64,000 nt of DNA from Macrothele yani (taxonomy: Eukaryota > Arthropoda > Arachnida > Araneae > Macrothelidae). The stretch lies in the NCBI GenBank assembly GCA_039090855.1, contig CM077013.1:140079240-140143239 (forward strand). Reading direction: 5' to 3'. Positions 1 through 11,984 of the stretch are shown here, in pieces. The first letter of the stretch is position 1; each line of letters opens with the position of its first letter. The notes under the pieces are model-generated. The model was given only the letters and a program-made list of their open reading frames with translations, did no database searches and had not been told where the DNA came from. The position numbers and the translations under genes are program-made.

Positions 1-1154
1 CTGCTTGTAGTTTCGACTCTCCAGAAGTGTAAAATTGTTCTTTCATTGTGATAAATGTTGCTGTAATTTGTGCTGTAAATGCTTTTTTATTCTAAATCAC
101 TAACCATGAATGAGTCTTCAGCTGTGAAATTTGAAATGCAATGTTTGCTAACGAAGTTCCCTGCACTGCTGAATCCACCACACACTAGCGAACTGAACCC
201 TGCTGTAGTGTTTGCAGTACTCAGTTTCCGGTTTTTCTTTTTGTTCGTGGATTTGAATAAAAAAAATGTTCCCCAAGTCTGAACTTCGTTGGCCTTTAGG
301 TGTAGCTTAACCGCGACTAATAGTTACTCCACTGCAAATTCTCCCGCTTACCACTATGTCGTACAAACATAAAACCTACTGCGTAGTGGGTCCGCAAATG
401 TTCTAACAAAATCAGAAACAGTGTGGACCTGAACCTTCGTAGGACAATGTTCTCAAAAGCCTTTCTCCTTTCGGGGAAAAACTGTTTACATCTAACTGTT
501 CCTGAATTTTACTTCTGACGTGCTTACAACTTTACAACCAGACTTCAAAAAGCAATTATTCGTTGCATATAAAGCGTTGCTCTTTCAAATCAAAGTTCTT
601 GAATTATGACATGTGGCAAATCCGATATTTGGTGGAACGCGGCAGTCCCCGTGGCTCATTCTTTCTCATTTTATACTGAATGTAGTGTGTTAAGCATAGC
701 AAAAGGAAAAATGGCACTTCAACTGAAAGTCAATATTTAAGCCTCGTGAAACCAGAAAAGCAAACTTTCGCTACGTAATCCTACACAACTACCGTAACAG
801 TATTTGGGCTCCAGAATAGGAAGGAACACTGAAGATCAATCTTCCCTTCACTGTGCGTTAACTTAAATTAGTACGAAGACAGTCTCTGGTATTTACCAGC
901 CTGGAGAACCGGTGGCGTACCGAAAAAACTGAAGGGCTTTGAAGTCCTGAGATCTATTCTTTTAATTGTTGAATCTTCTAAATTCCGTATTAACTGGGTT
1001 TTTGTTACGGGCGTTTTAATAAATTCCACGGAACCTAGCTTTTGTAACACAAATATGCACGTTGTCATTAAAATGATGGCCTTAGTTTTTTTACAAATAC
1101 AAAAACTTCTAAGTTAATCACGTCATGCGGATTTCGTTTTGGAGATAGTCATAT
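1..1154. other. No gene seen
   Basis: AT-rich sequence with only short chance ORFs, including a 66-codon minus-strand frame at 868-1068 without family motifs. No repeat or RNA gene was recognised. Confidence 0.5.
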
Positions 1155-1441
1155 GAAGAGGATTTTAGTGTCTGACCCCTAGGTCTTAAACAACCCTTAG
1201 AAATAGGAAGCTAGGAGATTTGGGCTAAAGCTCCAGATAGGAAAGTGACACGGAAGCGTGGTAGAAAAGGGGAAGACTCCCTTATTTATTACTGGGGGCA
1301 GTACCTGGGGCCAGACTGCTTAATGTGCCCATCAGACTCTCAACGGATATTTAGTGGTTCGAGAGTTCGTACTTGCCTGGGATTGAAACCCAGGTCTTGT
1401 CCGTGACGGCCACTAACGTTTACCACTAGGCGGCTCGTAAG
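1155..1441 (-). mobile_element. SINE-B copy 1, tRNA-derived
   Basis: Read on the minus strand, the right end resembles a tRNA gene. It has an A-box-like CCTAGTGGTAAACG and a B-box GGTTTCAATCCC (plus-strand 1379-1390) about 40-50 bases apart, as in RNA polymerase III promoters. The rest is colinear with 8203-8493: both contain the plus-strand strings AGGTCTTAAACAACCC, GGAAGCTAGGAGATTTGGGC and GGAAAGTGACACGGAAGC. Two copies sharing about 285 bp with a tRNA-like head indicate a SINE. This copy has more box mismatches than the other, so it is probably inactive. No clear target duplication was seen. Confidence 0.8.
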
Positions 1442-2758
1442 GCCAACCTTTTTAAATGTTTAATGATCACAACTGCCGTGACAGTTTAATGACCTTCCCG
1501 ATTTATACGAAAATACAAAAGTAGCATTTAGCACCAATAAGTAGTGACTACTTAAATTTACTCTTGACGAAATAAACTGACAAAGTTCTGCACGTAGTAA
1601 TTTTATCTGTTTAACACGTCTGTACCCGCGACGAACGATTTAATATTCTAAAGGATGAGTAGTGTGCCACCTGTAATTCATAACGCCTTATTCTCATTGG
1701 TACAAATTTTATTGAATTGACGTTTCTTCAACACTAGTTATTATACATGTGTAGGAGCTTGCTATCTGCTAAGACTAAAATGCTCTGGAGTAACTGTTTT
1801 TTGGTCAAAGTTCTGAAACTAAACCCGCAATTTTTTTCACTTTTCTGAAAAATACCTATTGAACAAATTAGTTTCCTCGTAAAATGTTGCATCTTTGCTG
1901 AGGCTGCAGGTTTGATGCTTGGCTCCACCGCAATGCAGGAGTGGCGGGGTCAATTAGTATGCCGCTGTTGGACACTCAGTGAAGCTAAGAAAGCTGCACA
2001 AACCAGTACTTCCTTCGGTAATCCAGCTGCACGTTTTACTTCTACACTTTTCTCAACTGTTTGGTTTAAGTGAAAGCTGTTCTAGTTGGTGGCAAAGCCA
2101 GAACTCGGGCAGGCTAAGTATGCAAACCTTCAGTTTTTGGAAACTGGATAATAAAATCCCTCTACGTTTTGACAAATCTGCAGAAAGACTTGATGGGGAA
2201 ATAACATTTAGACATTGCCAACTTCGTAAAGTATTTGAAAGTTTCATGGGTGTACGGTGAAGCACCTTCTCTGGATCCGCTAGTGGTTCTTTTCACTGCA
2301 GATAAAAGCTGAATAAAGCTCAGATTTTAATGCCTGCCAAACTAACAACGCAGATATGAACGACTGACCGTGGTAGAACATAAGTGAATTTAACTTATTT
2401 TTCTCAGAATGAAACTAATTCGCAATGCAACAGGACAGCAAACCTCACTTCTATCCTCGGTTTCAGGGATTTTGGATCTCTTCATGACACTTCGGAGGCG
2501 TGAGGATTTTGCAAATTAGCTGATCTGTGGGAAAGAAATACCTTACGGTAAAAGTGGACAAGTTCAGATTTATTCCTTACAGCTGAACTACGTGGCTTTG
2601 CCTGGGTGTAACGTTTGAAATCTTTATTCTGAATTTTGATTCAACGAACGCTTCTGCTGAAGTAAACTTTTCTGAAACCCCTCCCCACTTTATCGAATTT
2701 AGGAGTTATTTCTCACCTACCTTGGGCCTCACCTACCCTTAAGCTTGTGTTTTTCTAC
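1442..2758. other. No gene seen
   Basis: Nothing coding was recognised. A 93-codon open frame at 1979-2260 (+) shows no family motif and overlaps an antisense frame of similar length, so it is probably chance. Confidence 0.5.
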
Positions 2759-2762
2759 TTAA

Positions 2763-3168
2763 GGGTAGTTCTACCTAAAATCTCTGCCTTATTGACATAT
2801 TTTCTTTGCAATTAATGTATTTTCAAGGATGAAAATTTGCACATCGATCAAGCAAACTAAGTCACAGCATGGGATATTTAATACTTGCTAAAACATAACC
2901 TTAATTAAACAAGTAAACATTTGTTTGTTTACTGACGTCATCAATGTGCAGGTAGCGCAATCTAATAACAGGTCTGAACATTACTGATAAAAAATTTATT
3001 TTTAATATAATTGTGGTTATGATTTAGCAAGCATTAAGCATCCCATGCTAAAACTTAGTTTTATCGATGTGTAAACTTTCATCATTGGGAATGCATTAAT
3101 TGCAAACAAAATGGGTAAAGAAATTTCACCATTGGAAACGTAAGGCAGAGATTTTAGGTGGAACCACC
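2763..3168. mobile_element. Long-inverted-repeat MITE flanked by TTAA
   Basis: The left arm (from 2763) and the reverse complement of the right arm (from 3168) align for about 150-160 bases with scattered mismatches. Shared strings include ACCTAAAATCTCTGCCTTA, TTTGCAATTAATG, CACATCGAT, AGCATGGGAT and TTGCTAAA. About 80-100 bp of non-repeated sequence sits in the middle. The tetranucleotide TTAA lies directly outside both ends (2759-2762 and 3169-3172), the target duplication typical of piggyBac-type transposition. There is no coding capacity. The superfamily is inferred only from TTAA and the structure. A transcript would fold into a long hairpin. Confidence 0.75.
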
Positions 3169-3172
3169 TTAA

Positions 3173-5045
3173 CGCGTCCTTGTAATCGCATTGCCACACA
3201 AGACGGGTACAATATTTATGTACTTAACAGACTAATGCGGCAGAACGAATGTATCTGACAACAGCCTTCAAACATGATTTCGTCCGCTGTGCCCAAAAAT
3301 GGCGCGAACAAATTCCACGTGGGAACATACATGTTTGTAACTATTTTTTTTGATCTAGGGGCTAGAGAATCTTAAAAGGGAGTCTGTCCAAACAGCAGGA
3401 CACTTTCGCATACACGACCCATTATTCAAAGCAAAGCTTTGGTATCTAGAATTTGGCCATTCAGCTACTAAAGTTTTACATCGGTTCCGTAAAAACGGAA
3501 CTTAAATTGAGTTAATGATAGGGCAGGTTGAATAGACTGGAGTAGTAGTGGGACAAAATGGCAACTAAGAAGCAAGACTCCTTAATGTTCCTAATATTAT
3601 AAGGAATGAATGCAGTCTGCATCCGACCTTTCATGTGAGTGAGCTCTTAAGGCTGCAATTCTTTCATGCTTAACTTATAGCCACATGTACCAGAACGAAC
3701 CATTGCCCCGATAGGATGTGTAAACTGGATTAGAATTCAGATCCAACATTTTCGGAAGCCCATGCCACTGGGCAATCTGAACCGGGAGCTTGCTCTAGCT
3801 CATAAATCAGTGGAAGTTATTTGTGTCGAACAGTGTTACAAATGAGTGGAAATAGAAGTGTACAGTTTTAAAACTAAAGTTTTACTTTGTACAGCATGAA
3901 CTACGTGAAATACATGTAATAGATTACCTGTAACATTCCTAAAAAGGGCTGGAAGTGCCAGCCATCCTACGGAAAGGAAATAGGTTTCACCACATTCATC
4001 ATTTCAACTTTCTGCTCTGTGCTTGCAGTGGTATCTGTTGGTTTTCAGGTCATTATGGTGTGATAGTTCTGTCTTTCACATGTGCTTTGAGATGCACCCC
4101 ACAAAAATTTTGTGGGGGTGGTAAAGGGAATAGTAAGCCCTATTAGATAAACTGTTCCGAAATTTCAATAGTCGATCACGCTGCATCGCAGTTCAACCTT
4201 GCTGAAACCGCGCATTCCTCTCGTAGACCTCAAAGCTACGAATTAGTGTTCCTTGATAACGTTTAGCTGTTAGTTTCGTCAGAGGATATTCTAAATCAGA
4301 AATTCTATATAGTGACAAACTCAAGTAGACTTTAATCTAATGCAATGGACTTTCGTAATGAACATTATGGTTTTCTGAATTCCTTAAGGGTCCTTCTGGC
4401 TGTTAACATACCAGATAGGATCAAACCTTGCTTGATCTGCAAAAATTGTCTAACACGCCTGTTTCGAACATATGCGTTAAATTGTTGCCATTGACTTAAT
4501 CTGGCAACGTGATTTATTGCTCTCAGCTTGTATATTACATGAAGTCTAGATAGGTGCAGGAAGTGTACGTCCTTATGTGTACTACCCAATGTCATATTGT
4601 ACTTTTTCGCAATGATTTAGTGGACTGCAACAAATTAATCCTCACGCCTTCCAGTGCGTCGTCATACAGGACTAGTACGACGGCGGTTGTTTATCACACA
4701 CAACCACTCTTCAAATTTAATGACTTGACAAATTGTTCTCTTCAGCATTTTCACTAGACAATACTTAATGGAAACTTTTGCGAAAGTTTCCTGTGAGTCT
4801 GAACAATTTTTCTAGATTGCGAAGTTGCCTTGTTCTCCGTCATAATACATCCAAACACGCTGGTTTCTTTAATTTGGGTGCCATTGTACGAGAAACAAAC
4901 TAAACCTTGAATATGAGTAATTTGGTGTTCAGAAAGTATAAAATAACTCCAATTAAGGTTTCCCGCGCAAAGATTTAGCATTGACATGAGCGTATGCAAG
5001 AAACTGAATGGCACCAAAGGTGATGCACATGGAAGAAAAGAATTT
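3173..5045. other. No gene seen; short near-palindrome at 4095-4120
   Basis: No coding or RNA feature was recognised. Positions 4095-4120 form a near-perfect palindrome (CACCCCACAAAA against TTTTGTGGGGGTG, one-base bulge) with almost no loop. Positions 3484-3501 hold a 7-bp GTTCCGT/ACGGAAC hairpin. ORFs at 3955-4146 and 4365-4757 carry no motif. Confidence 0.45.
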
Positions 5046-5059
5046 AAAGCTAACCGTGG

Positions 5060-5269
5060 GCCGCCCCCGGTGGCGCATGGTCTAAGCGATGGCCTCTGAT
5101 CATTCGTCCGAAAGGGGTCTGGGTTCGAATCCCGGTGAGGCATGGATGTTGTGTGTGTCTTACGGCACTGGCTCTCCCTTCCCTGGAACCAGTGACCCTA
5201 AATTAGGGACGGGCGACTGCTTATAGCCCATTGAGTTGCTCACGGTGGTCGTTAAACCTCCAATCCAAA
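5060..5269 (+). mobile_element. SINE-A copy 1, tRNA-derived, intact with target duplication
   Basis: The tRNA-like head has an A-box (GGTGGCGCATGGTCTAAGCG) and a B-box (GGTTCGAATCC near 5122). The body ends in GGTCGTTAAACCTCCAAT followed by a short A-rich tail. It closely matches the copy at 39.2 kb over its whole length. The host sequence AAAGCTAACCGTGG occurs immediately before (5046-5059) and after (5270-5283): a perfect 14-base target-site duplication, as made by LINE-type endonuclease and reverse transcription. A 129-codon minus-strand ORF across this SINE (4754-5143) is a by-product, not a gene. Confidence 0.92.
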
Positions 5270-5283
5270 AAAGCTAACCGTGG

Positions 5284-6622
5284 AACTAAGATCTTAAACG
5301 GTTATCCTGCCTTTCTGTGAGACTAAATACTTCAAAAAGTTCTTGATTATGCTTAAGCCTACTGAGCTTTATTTGCATTTTCGGATGCATTCTAAAACGA
5401 GGAACACGTGAGTGTAAGTAGTTTTTAGTAATTTGCTATATAATTCGTTTTACCATTGTGACGTTCTTCTAAAATAAAATTCTTTAGTTCAGTGAGTTTC
5501 TTGGAATCCTTACCCCTTAACCAGACCCGTAGCAAAGAGGTCCAAGTCAAGCTGAATTTCTTGCCCGTCCTAGCGATTAGCACTACGGTCCAGTACCCGA
5601 CCTTGTATCTCTTGCCTTACCTCAATCAGCTGTCCCTTTTCGGACGCAAGATGGTACAAATAGCGTAGTCCTAAACAAGTTTCTCACTAGTTTAAAATTT
5701 GTTCTGAAACTAATTTTAGCAGCTAAATCACTTTTTGTAACTAAGTTTATCAGCTTTCTAAGACTTCTGATAGAATAAGCTATTAAGTTTGTCTCAGTTT
5801 GAGGTTCCAACGTTAGCCACTTGTTCGTAATATTTAAAGTCTGAAGTAAGAATACGATAATTGAGCCATATTCCGTCCAAACTTTATAGTGACCAGCAAT
5901 CTTGCAGGAGTAACTCATCTAATGGAACTGTGGAATAAAATGCAAAGCCTCGTGCTTCGAACGTGGCTTCAGCAGTGATTAAAAGTAATCTGCTGAAAAT
6001 AGTGCCTAAACTTATTCAATTCCCAGACAAAAAGGCAAGACCGCAAAAACCAAGACATGATAAAAACATCTAAAACTCGTTAATCCAAGTAAACATGAGG
6101 ATTAACTTTGGATTAAAGAGTTGCCTCCATTTTGTGAGTGGCACATTAAATCTGAATTTATTGATGTAGGCAGAATTTCGGTTAGATCTTTGTGCTGTAT
6201 GTAGCAAATCGAGTGGTGGTTTATCCGTTAAATGGAAAGCCTCTCAGAATTTAAAGGAAGAAATGCTTGTCTCCTGAAATTTGGCCTTTATTCTGATGTC
6301 AATTTTCTTAACGGAAAAACTAATAGATTCTAAATACAATTCACTGAAGTTTTTACTTCATTAGGAGTAAAATTAGAGAACTTTCGGGCTTTACCTTTTC
6401 TCAGAGAGGCTTTATGTAGGCTATACGTTGAGTAGAAAGTTGACTAGCTTCCTGCTCTAATGTATAACCTAGATAAAATCTTCCTGAAGAAAGCTTGGAA
6501 ATTTATTTTACACCAAATACGCTGAAGAAACATTGGTCTTAGTTTGATTTATTTTAAACGTTACTTGATTTATTTTTAGTTACATACCGAAACAATACTT
6601 CACACCATAATGCTAATGTGTA
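5284..6622. other. No gene seen
   Basis: No feature was recognised. A 98-codon minus-strand frame at 5622-5918 has no family motif. Confidence 0.45.
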
Positions 6623-7957
6623 TACAATGGGCAAAAGTATTTGCACACATTGCTTTTCACGTTTACTTACGCAAAGTAATTGTGACTAAATTTCTAACCA
6701 TTGGGTTAATTTTACAATTCTTCTTTACTGATAAGAAATACTTGTATTACAAACGCTTAATTTTTCATGCCAAAAAGTATCTGCACGCAACGCTGTTATC
6801 AGGCAGTTGCATTCAAATCAGCAACAAAAGTCTTGTACTGTGTAAGACAAGTTCAGATCTCTAGAGCAGCAATTTTAGTTGTCATGGTTCCAAAAAATGT
6901 TTTCAATGGAGATGCGGAAGAGGATTATAGCTCTTAATAACTGGTTTACGTCGCGAAATTGATAAGCTGAAGTTTAACTTATGATCTTCGGTATGTAAGA
7001 AAGGCTAATAGAACTGAATAAATTACTATCTGGGCGTTCGCGAAGAAACTAAATGCAAGGCAATGCAGGGACATTAAGTAGCGAAAAAACCCTTCGTAAT
7101 TGCTAGAGAATTGGCTACTTACGTTGCTTCAACATCAGGGACCATAGTAAATACTCAATTATTCGCAATCTTTATGATGCGCATTCGAAGCAAGACACCC
7201 AGGAAAGAACTTAATCAGTGAAACATACGTCGAAAATACTTTAGTTGGCCAAAGCTTGTTAGCGAACCAGCAGGTTTGGGGGAAATGATTTTCTGACTAA
7301 ATAGTTTAGTACTTTCGGGTCAGATGGAAAGAAAAGTGTGGCGAAAGCCACTTTTCTTGAAACAAAATTTAAGACCAACTGTGTATGAGCATGTAGTGAT
7401 TTGGGGATGCAAGGCTTTTAATGGAGCTGGCAAAATATGGCCTTTATTGAAGGTAGCGAATGGTAGACAGCATTTGATATACACATCAAGGCAATTTGTT
7501 GGCCAATGCATAGAAATTGGGAATTCCAGATTATATTTTCAACAGGACAGATTCTAAACATACAGCCAACATAAGGTCGTGGTTTCTTTTATAAAGTGAA
7601 ATTAACTGAGACCCCCTCCCCCACACACAATCGCTGCATCTCAACCCTATAGAGAATTTGGCATTTGTTGGATTTGCAAGTGAGGAGTCTCCAATAAAAC
7701 TCTGGCAAGCACCCAGCAAAGAATGGCTGATAATCATTGGAGGAACTAGAAAATTAGTACAATCAATACCCAGGCGATTACAAGCTATAGTCTAAGCAAA
7801 AGGCATGCATACCAAGTACCAGTAACATGTTTTAACTTCGAAGGTTTTTTCTTTAATGTGCAGATACTATTCTGACACAAAAAAACTTACAATTTTACAA
7901 TAAAGTTTACTTTATAAGCAAAGTAATCCAGTAGCCAAAAATACTTGGACAAAACTG
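6623..7957 (+). mobile_element. Decayed Tc1-type transposon with inner and outer terminal repeats
   Basis: The outer left repeat GGGCAAAAGTATTTGCACAC (about 6629-6648) has an inner copy CCAAAAAGTATCTGCACGC near 6770. On the right, the inverted counterparts are ATGTGCAGATACTATTCTG (near 7858) and GCCAAAAATACTTGGACAAA (about 7934-7953). Two repeats per end recall the IR/DR layout of some Tc1 elements such as Sleeping Beauty. Transposase remnants lie between them in the same orientation. End coordinates are approximate because the repeats have diverged. Confidence 0.7.
7324..7797 (+). pseudogene. Tc1 transposase remnant, C-terminal half
   Basis: Pieces of a Tc1 transposase (DDE-type cut-and-paste enzyme) appear in shifting frames. 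VIWGCKAFNGAGK corresponds to the usual VMVWGCFSWxGxGxL strand. LYFQQD (near 7531-7551) corresponds to the FQQDNDPxHTA region with the second catalytic Asp. A later HLNPIENL (near 7641) is the DLNPIENLW motif with the catalytic Glu. IPRRLQAIV-AKG-HTKY (near 7768) is the family's C-terminal signature. The N-terminal DNA-binding region and first Asp are not recognisable. Multiple frameshifts and stops show it is dead. Confidence 0.85.
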
Positions 7958-8202
7958 CTTTGCATGTTTATTTGTGCAACGCGTTAATGTTCTTTGCCTA
8001 CTGTATTTCACTTTAAGATTTGTCCTTTCAGTCCTGATACGATACCATAAGATAATGTTTAACAGAACAGGTATGCTAGATCTCTTAGGTATAAGTTTCT
8101 CCCTCTGATAACAGCAAGCTTTAACATAAATATAGCTAAATCAGCATCCAGGTGCTATATTCTAGTAGTTAGCTGCATGTATGAAATGTCAAATGATATG
8201 TA

Positions 8203-8493
8203 GAAGATTTTAGGGAGTATCTGACCCCCAGGTCTTAAACAACCCGTAGAAACAGGAAGCTAGGAGATTTGGGCTAGTGCTCGATAGGAAAGTGACACGG
8301 AAGCAAAGTAGAAAGAGGAAGACGCCCTTATTTATTATCGGGGGGGGGGGTTTCGCTAAGTCAGACTGCTTAACGTGCCTATCCGACGCACGGCGGATAT
8401 TACTGGATCGAGCTTGTTCGTACCTGCTTGGGATCGAACCTGAGGTCCCTTCCGCGGCAGTCACGAACGTTGCCCACTACGCCACCCGCGGCC
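8203..8493 (-). mobile_element. SINE-B copy 2, tRNA-derived
   Basis: The minus strand begins with a tRNA-like head at about 8493: A-box GGTGGCGTAGTGGGCAACG and B-box GGTTCGATCCC (plus-strand 8430-8440). The body matches copy 1 at 1155-1441. The boxes here are close to consensus, so this is the better preserved copy. A run of ten or more G at about 8341-8350 replaces the shorter G tract of copy 1. The overlapping ORFs on both strands (8210-8549) are by-products of the repeat. Confidence 0.85.
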
Positions 8494-10831
8494 CAGAAAT
8501 GTTAAATTCTGTTTCTAGCTATAAAAATGGAACTATCTCAGTGTTCTAGGGCTTTGTTAATTTCGCGTGTTTTGGTAGCATTGTTAAAAGTAACACCTGG
8601 TATGTTTTTTCGAAGTGTTCTGATAAATTCCTTCATTGTCCAAAAATATTAAAGCAATTCCTGTAGTGTTAGCCTCTAACTTCACATTAACTCCTTGGTT
8701 TAAATTGAAATAAAATTTAAGAACTTTTAATTTGCTTTAATGATCGTGAACTTAACGGTAGCTGTTTAGAAAATGCAGCTTAATTACTCCCGTAAGGTCC
8801 TTTCTTCTGCTGGGTGTACGCTAATCTTCTAGTCTTAAAGCAAACTAGACTGTTTGGATGAACGGAGTAAGTTACGGAACAACTTGTATTCGCTGATGTA
8901 AGAAATGGGCCATCAGAGGCAAGGTCATTACCCCGTTTGTTGTCCTTCCTGCAACCTTGCCCCGGAAGCTTAATCTACCTTCTCAGCTGGGATAAGGAAC
9001 TTGTCTGTTCGTATAGGTGAACAAAAGAAAAAAGTACAAATCTTCTTACACTGAGAATTTACCACGGCAGCGGTTTTTAACAGGGGGAGGGAGCAGTTAA
9101 TTCCCACTAGTCAATAAAACGTACGCATAGACGTGAAATGCAAATATAGCTTCGGGTTTTAAACTGCGTATCACTAATAGTGAATAAATTATGCAAAACT
9201 AAAATTTACAAATGGTTTTTAATGGCAACGATTCAAGATATCCATATGAAATATGCTTGATGGCATGAATTTCTTTAAAAGCAATGCACGCTTAAACTTT
9301 TAATCGCTAGATTGAAGTGTTTCAAATCAAACGGTAGAACAAGTAAAAGGAAATATTGCAATTTAGACCTTCAAAACGTAAACTGTTGCCAAGTTGTCTG
9401 CGGCTTCTGCCATCTACAGCTCGTCATAAGGGAGCGCCAGACTAATTTCCTCTCGCCTGGAAATCTGACTTCACTCCTTGGTATACTTCAAATACTTTGG
9501 CGGTAACAAATTCTGATTGCTAATTTTCTTTAACTTCTGGATGTCTGTATTGTTTGTAATAGAAACTGTAAAAACATCAGGGAATTTTTAAGGTATATTG
9601 AGAAATCCTCTGCAGCAGCCATTCATATTTGGATAAAGATCTCAAAGTTGACGCTAGAATTGTCTTTATTTCCCTTGATTCCACAAAATATCACTCGAGT
9701 GATCGCTAGGATTTCGTGGGCATTGACAAGGGAACAAAATGCGTGGGCTTAGGACAACTTCCTTATTGTCCTAGCATGCTGTCAAATTATTTTTGACGTG
9801 AATAAGTCTTTAAAATCCGTACCAGGGATCCCTCTACGTAAACTTGACCGACATAATCTAAGATTGATCAAATGCTTATAAAGTCTAAATTATAACAAAT
9901 AGCTAAACTCTAATAACTGACAAGAGTACTCAGTGATTTTAAAAATAAAGGCCATACGCGAGAAAAGGCGAGGGCGTCCACCATTTTGGGGTCAAATACG
10001 TTGAGTAAAGTGCTTTGAAATCAGTAACTCTAGATCGTGATAGTAGTCTTAGACGATTCGTCTGGATGAGATCTATCTACAAACCAATAACTCGTAAACA
10101 TTTAAGTGCTTTATGTTAAGTGATAAACGAAAACATATTTGAGAAAATCAATGTCTAAATATTTGAAGCAAGTCGCTCAAAATACTACAAACGCATATCA
10201 GAAGAAAACTCAAAAGGAATCTAATCCCAAAACGACTAATGAAGAACGACATAGGGTTTATAGATAGAAGGAAGCCGAAGCTGCGCAATGTGTGGAGCCA
10301 TAACCAAGCACTTCTACAGCTAGTACATGTGAACCAATAAATTACTTGGCAGTGAGTGAAACTTGGAAAATGATTCTAGTCCCATTTACCCGGTTTCGAA
10401 TTGAAGGCGAAAAGAAATGAAGCAGTAGCCCAGCACAAACCATCCACTTCCAAACTTACTACTTCTCCTACAAAACTAACTGCGGGGAGTTGCCATTTGC
10501 AGAAACATCAATATGCTAACAGATTGCCGACCCGTAAATGTCTGTCAACAACAGATTGAGAATTGAAGATGACTACGTGGTTACATATGTCTAGTTGATG
10601 TGCAGTGTCTGCTGAAACTTTCTTCACACTTGGTTTGGTTTACATTTATCCCAGAGTTTCGCAAACATAACTAGAGATCTTCATGTTCCGGATGCTATGC
10701 AATTACTCTGAAAACAATCATACAGAGTATGGTACCGGATACCCAAATGCCTATCATTCTCACTAACTTTAACATTGATATGCAACAAAACACCAACGTA
10801 AGTTCATGAAAGACAATTTTGGCTTGGCTTA
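8494..10831. other. No gene seen
   Basis: No coding, RNA or repeat feature was recognised. The 64-codon frame at 9312-9506 shows no motif. The 14-mer CACTCGAGTGATCG at about 9693 recurs near 58173, without further flanking similarity. Confidence 0.45.
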
Positions 10832-11982
10832 TACAGAGTGGCCACTTTATTATGACCACCTGACATTTTAAGCAAATGAGCTATGGCTGCACGCTGTTGC
10901 TGCCAGAGGGCGAGGTTAGTATAAAAAGGGAAAGCTTAGTGCTTGCGACAGAAGTGATTTTTGGGTGACGAGAAGGGTAAAAAATGCGATTTGACGGACT
11001 TTCAACGTGGGATGCTTGTAGGAGCTCAGCCATGGAGCGAGTATCACCGAAACCGCCGCATTCGTGAAATGTTCCAGAGTAGCTGTTAAAGTGTTTAAAG
11101 ACTGGACTGTCAGCCAAAAAACTGGGTCGCAACGTGTGGTCATAGACTAGTGACTGCTCGGGCAGAACGGAATGTCCAGACTGGTAACTGACAACAGAAG
11201 GGCAACAGTGCAGCAAATTGCACAATCTTAATCGAGGATTCCCTCAAATGATCTCTGCACGCACTATTTTTCCCTACACTGCATCTGATGGGATATGGCA
11301 GCCGAAGGCCTGTTCGAACACCTTTACTGTCTCCAGTTCGCACAGGAGCACAAGGATTGGACAGTTGATAATTGGAAACAAATTATGTGGTCCGATGAAT
11401 CCCGTTCTCAGTTGCACCATGCTGATGGCTGTGAGAATTTGGCGGAAACAGCACGAAAGCATGGACCCCAAATGCATTGCTACAACCCTTAAAGCTGCTG
11501 GAGGCAAAGTTATGGTTTGGAGAATGTTTTCCTGGCATGATTTGGGCCCTTTAATTCGTGTTGATAAACGTCTGACTGGCACATATCTAAACATCGTTGC
11601 GGACCAAGTGCATCATGTCATGTGGATGTTTTATCCCAATGGCTATATTCAACAAGATGCGTCCTGCAATAGTTCTGTATTGTACAAGATTGATTTCAGG
11701 AACATGCCGGTAAGTTTACTTTGCTTAGGTGGTCCCCACAATCTCCAGATCTCAACTCCATTGAGAATTTGTGGGATGAAGTTGAACGAGCCATCAGACA
11801 GCTGGATTCACAACCCTGCAATCTCACACTCCTGGAAAGTGCTATTCATCAAGCATGGTCTGATTCCACAAACCACCTATCACCTCGGAGTCCACGAGAC
11901 GAAGAATCGACGCATATTAAAGGCAAAAGGTTGCCCAACGAAGTGCTGAGGGGTGGTCATAATAAAGAGGCCACTCAGTGTA
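10832..11982 (+). mobile_element. Tc1-type transposon, both ends present, transposase broken
   Basis: The left end CAGAGTGGCCACTTTATTAT (from 10834) and the right end, whose inverted form reads GAGTGGCCTCTTTATTATGA after CACT, form terminal inverted repeats of about 28 bases with few differences and a 2-base length difference. TA lies at both borders (10830-10831 and 11983-11984, or the adjacent TA), as expected for Tc1/mariner. About 1.15 kb is the usual size for a small Tc1. It encodes a disrupted transposase in the same orientation. Confidence 0.9.
10984..11948 (+). pseudogene. Tc1 transposase pseudogene, three-frame remnant
   Basis: The N-terminal DNA-binding part is visible as DFQRGMLVGA at about 10992. 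WTVDNWKQIMWSDESR (from about 11360) contains the first catalytic Asp of the W-x-FSDES motif. AGGKVMVWRMFSWHDLGPL lies at about 11500, and GYIQQDASCN carries the second Asp at about 11643. QSPDLNSIENLWDEVERAI (from about 11737) carries the third acidic residue in the SPDLNPIENLW motif. These lie in different frames (11218-11949, 11295-11492, 11721-12086), so at least two frameshifts break the gene. Family assignment is firm. Confidence 0.92.
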
Positions 11983-11984
11983 TA

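Noticed and set aside
5060..5135. tRNA-like sequence that could be called a tRNA gene
   Set aside because: The stem bases do not form a full cloverleaf, and the same head continues into a shared 200-bp body in several copies, so it is a SINE head.
4754..5143. 129-codon minus-strand ORF
   Set aside because: Its first part is the SINE-A head read backwards; no domain.
9693..9706. Shared 14-mer CACTCGAGTGATCG with 58173
   Set aside because: Flanks do not match; a short palindromic string can recur by chance in 64 kb.
11218..11949. 243-codon ORF as one intact gene
   Set aside because: It is a chain of transposase frames; conserved motifs switch frame at least twice, so the full ORF is not the original protein.
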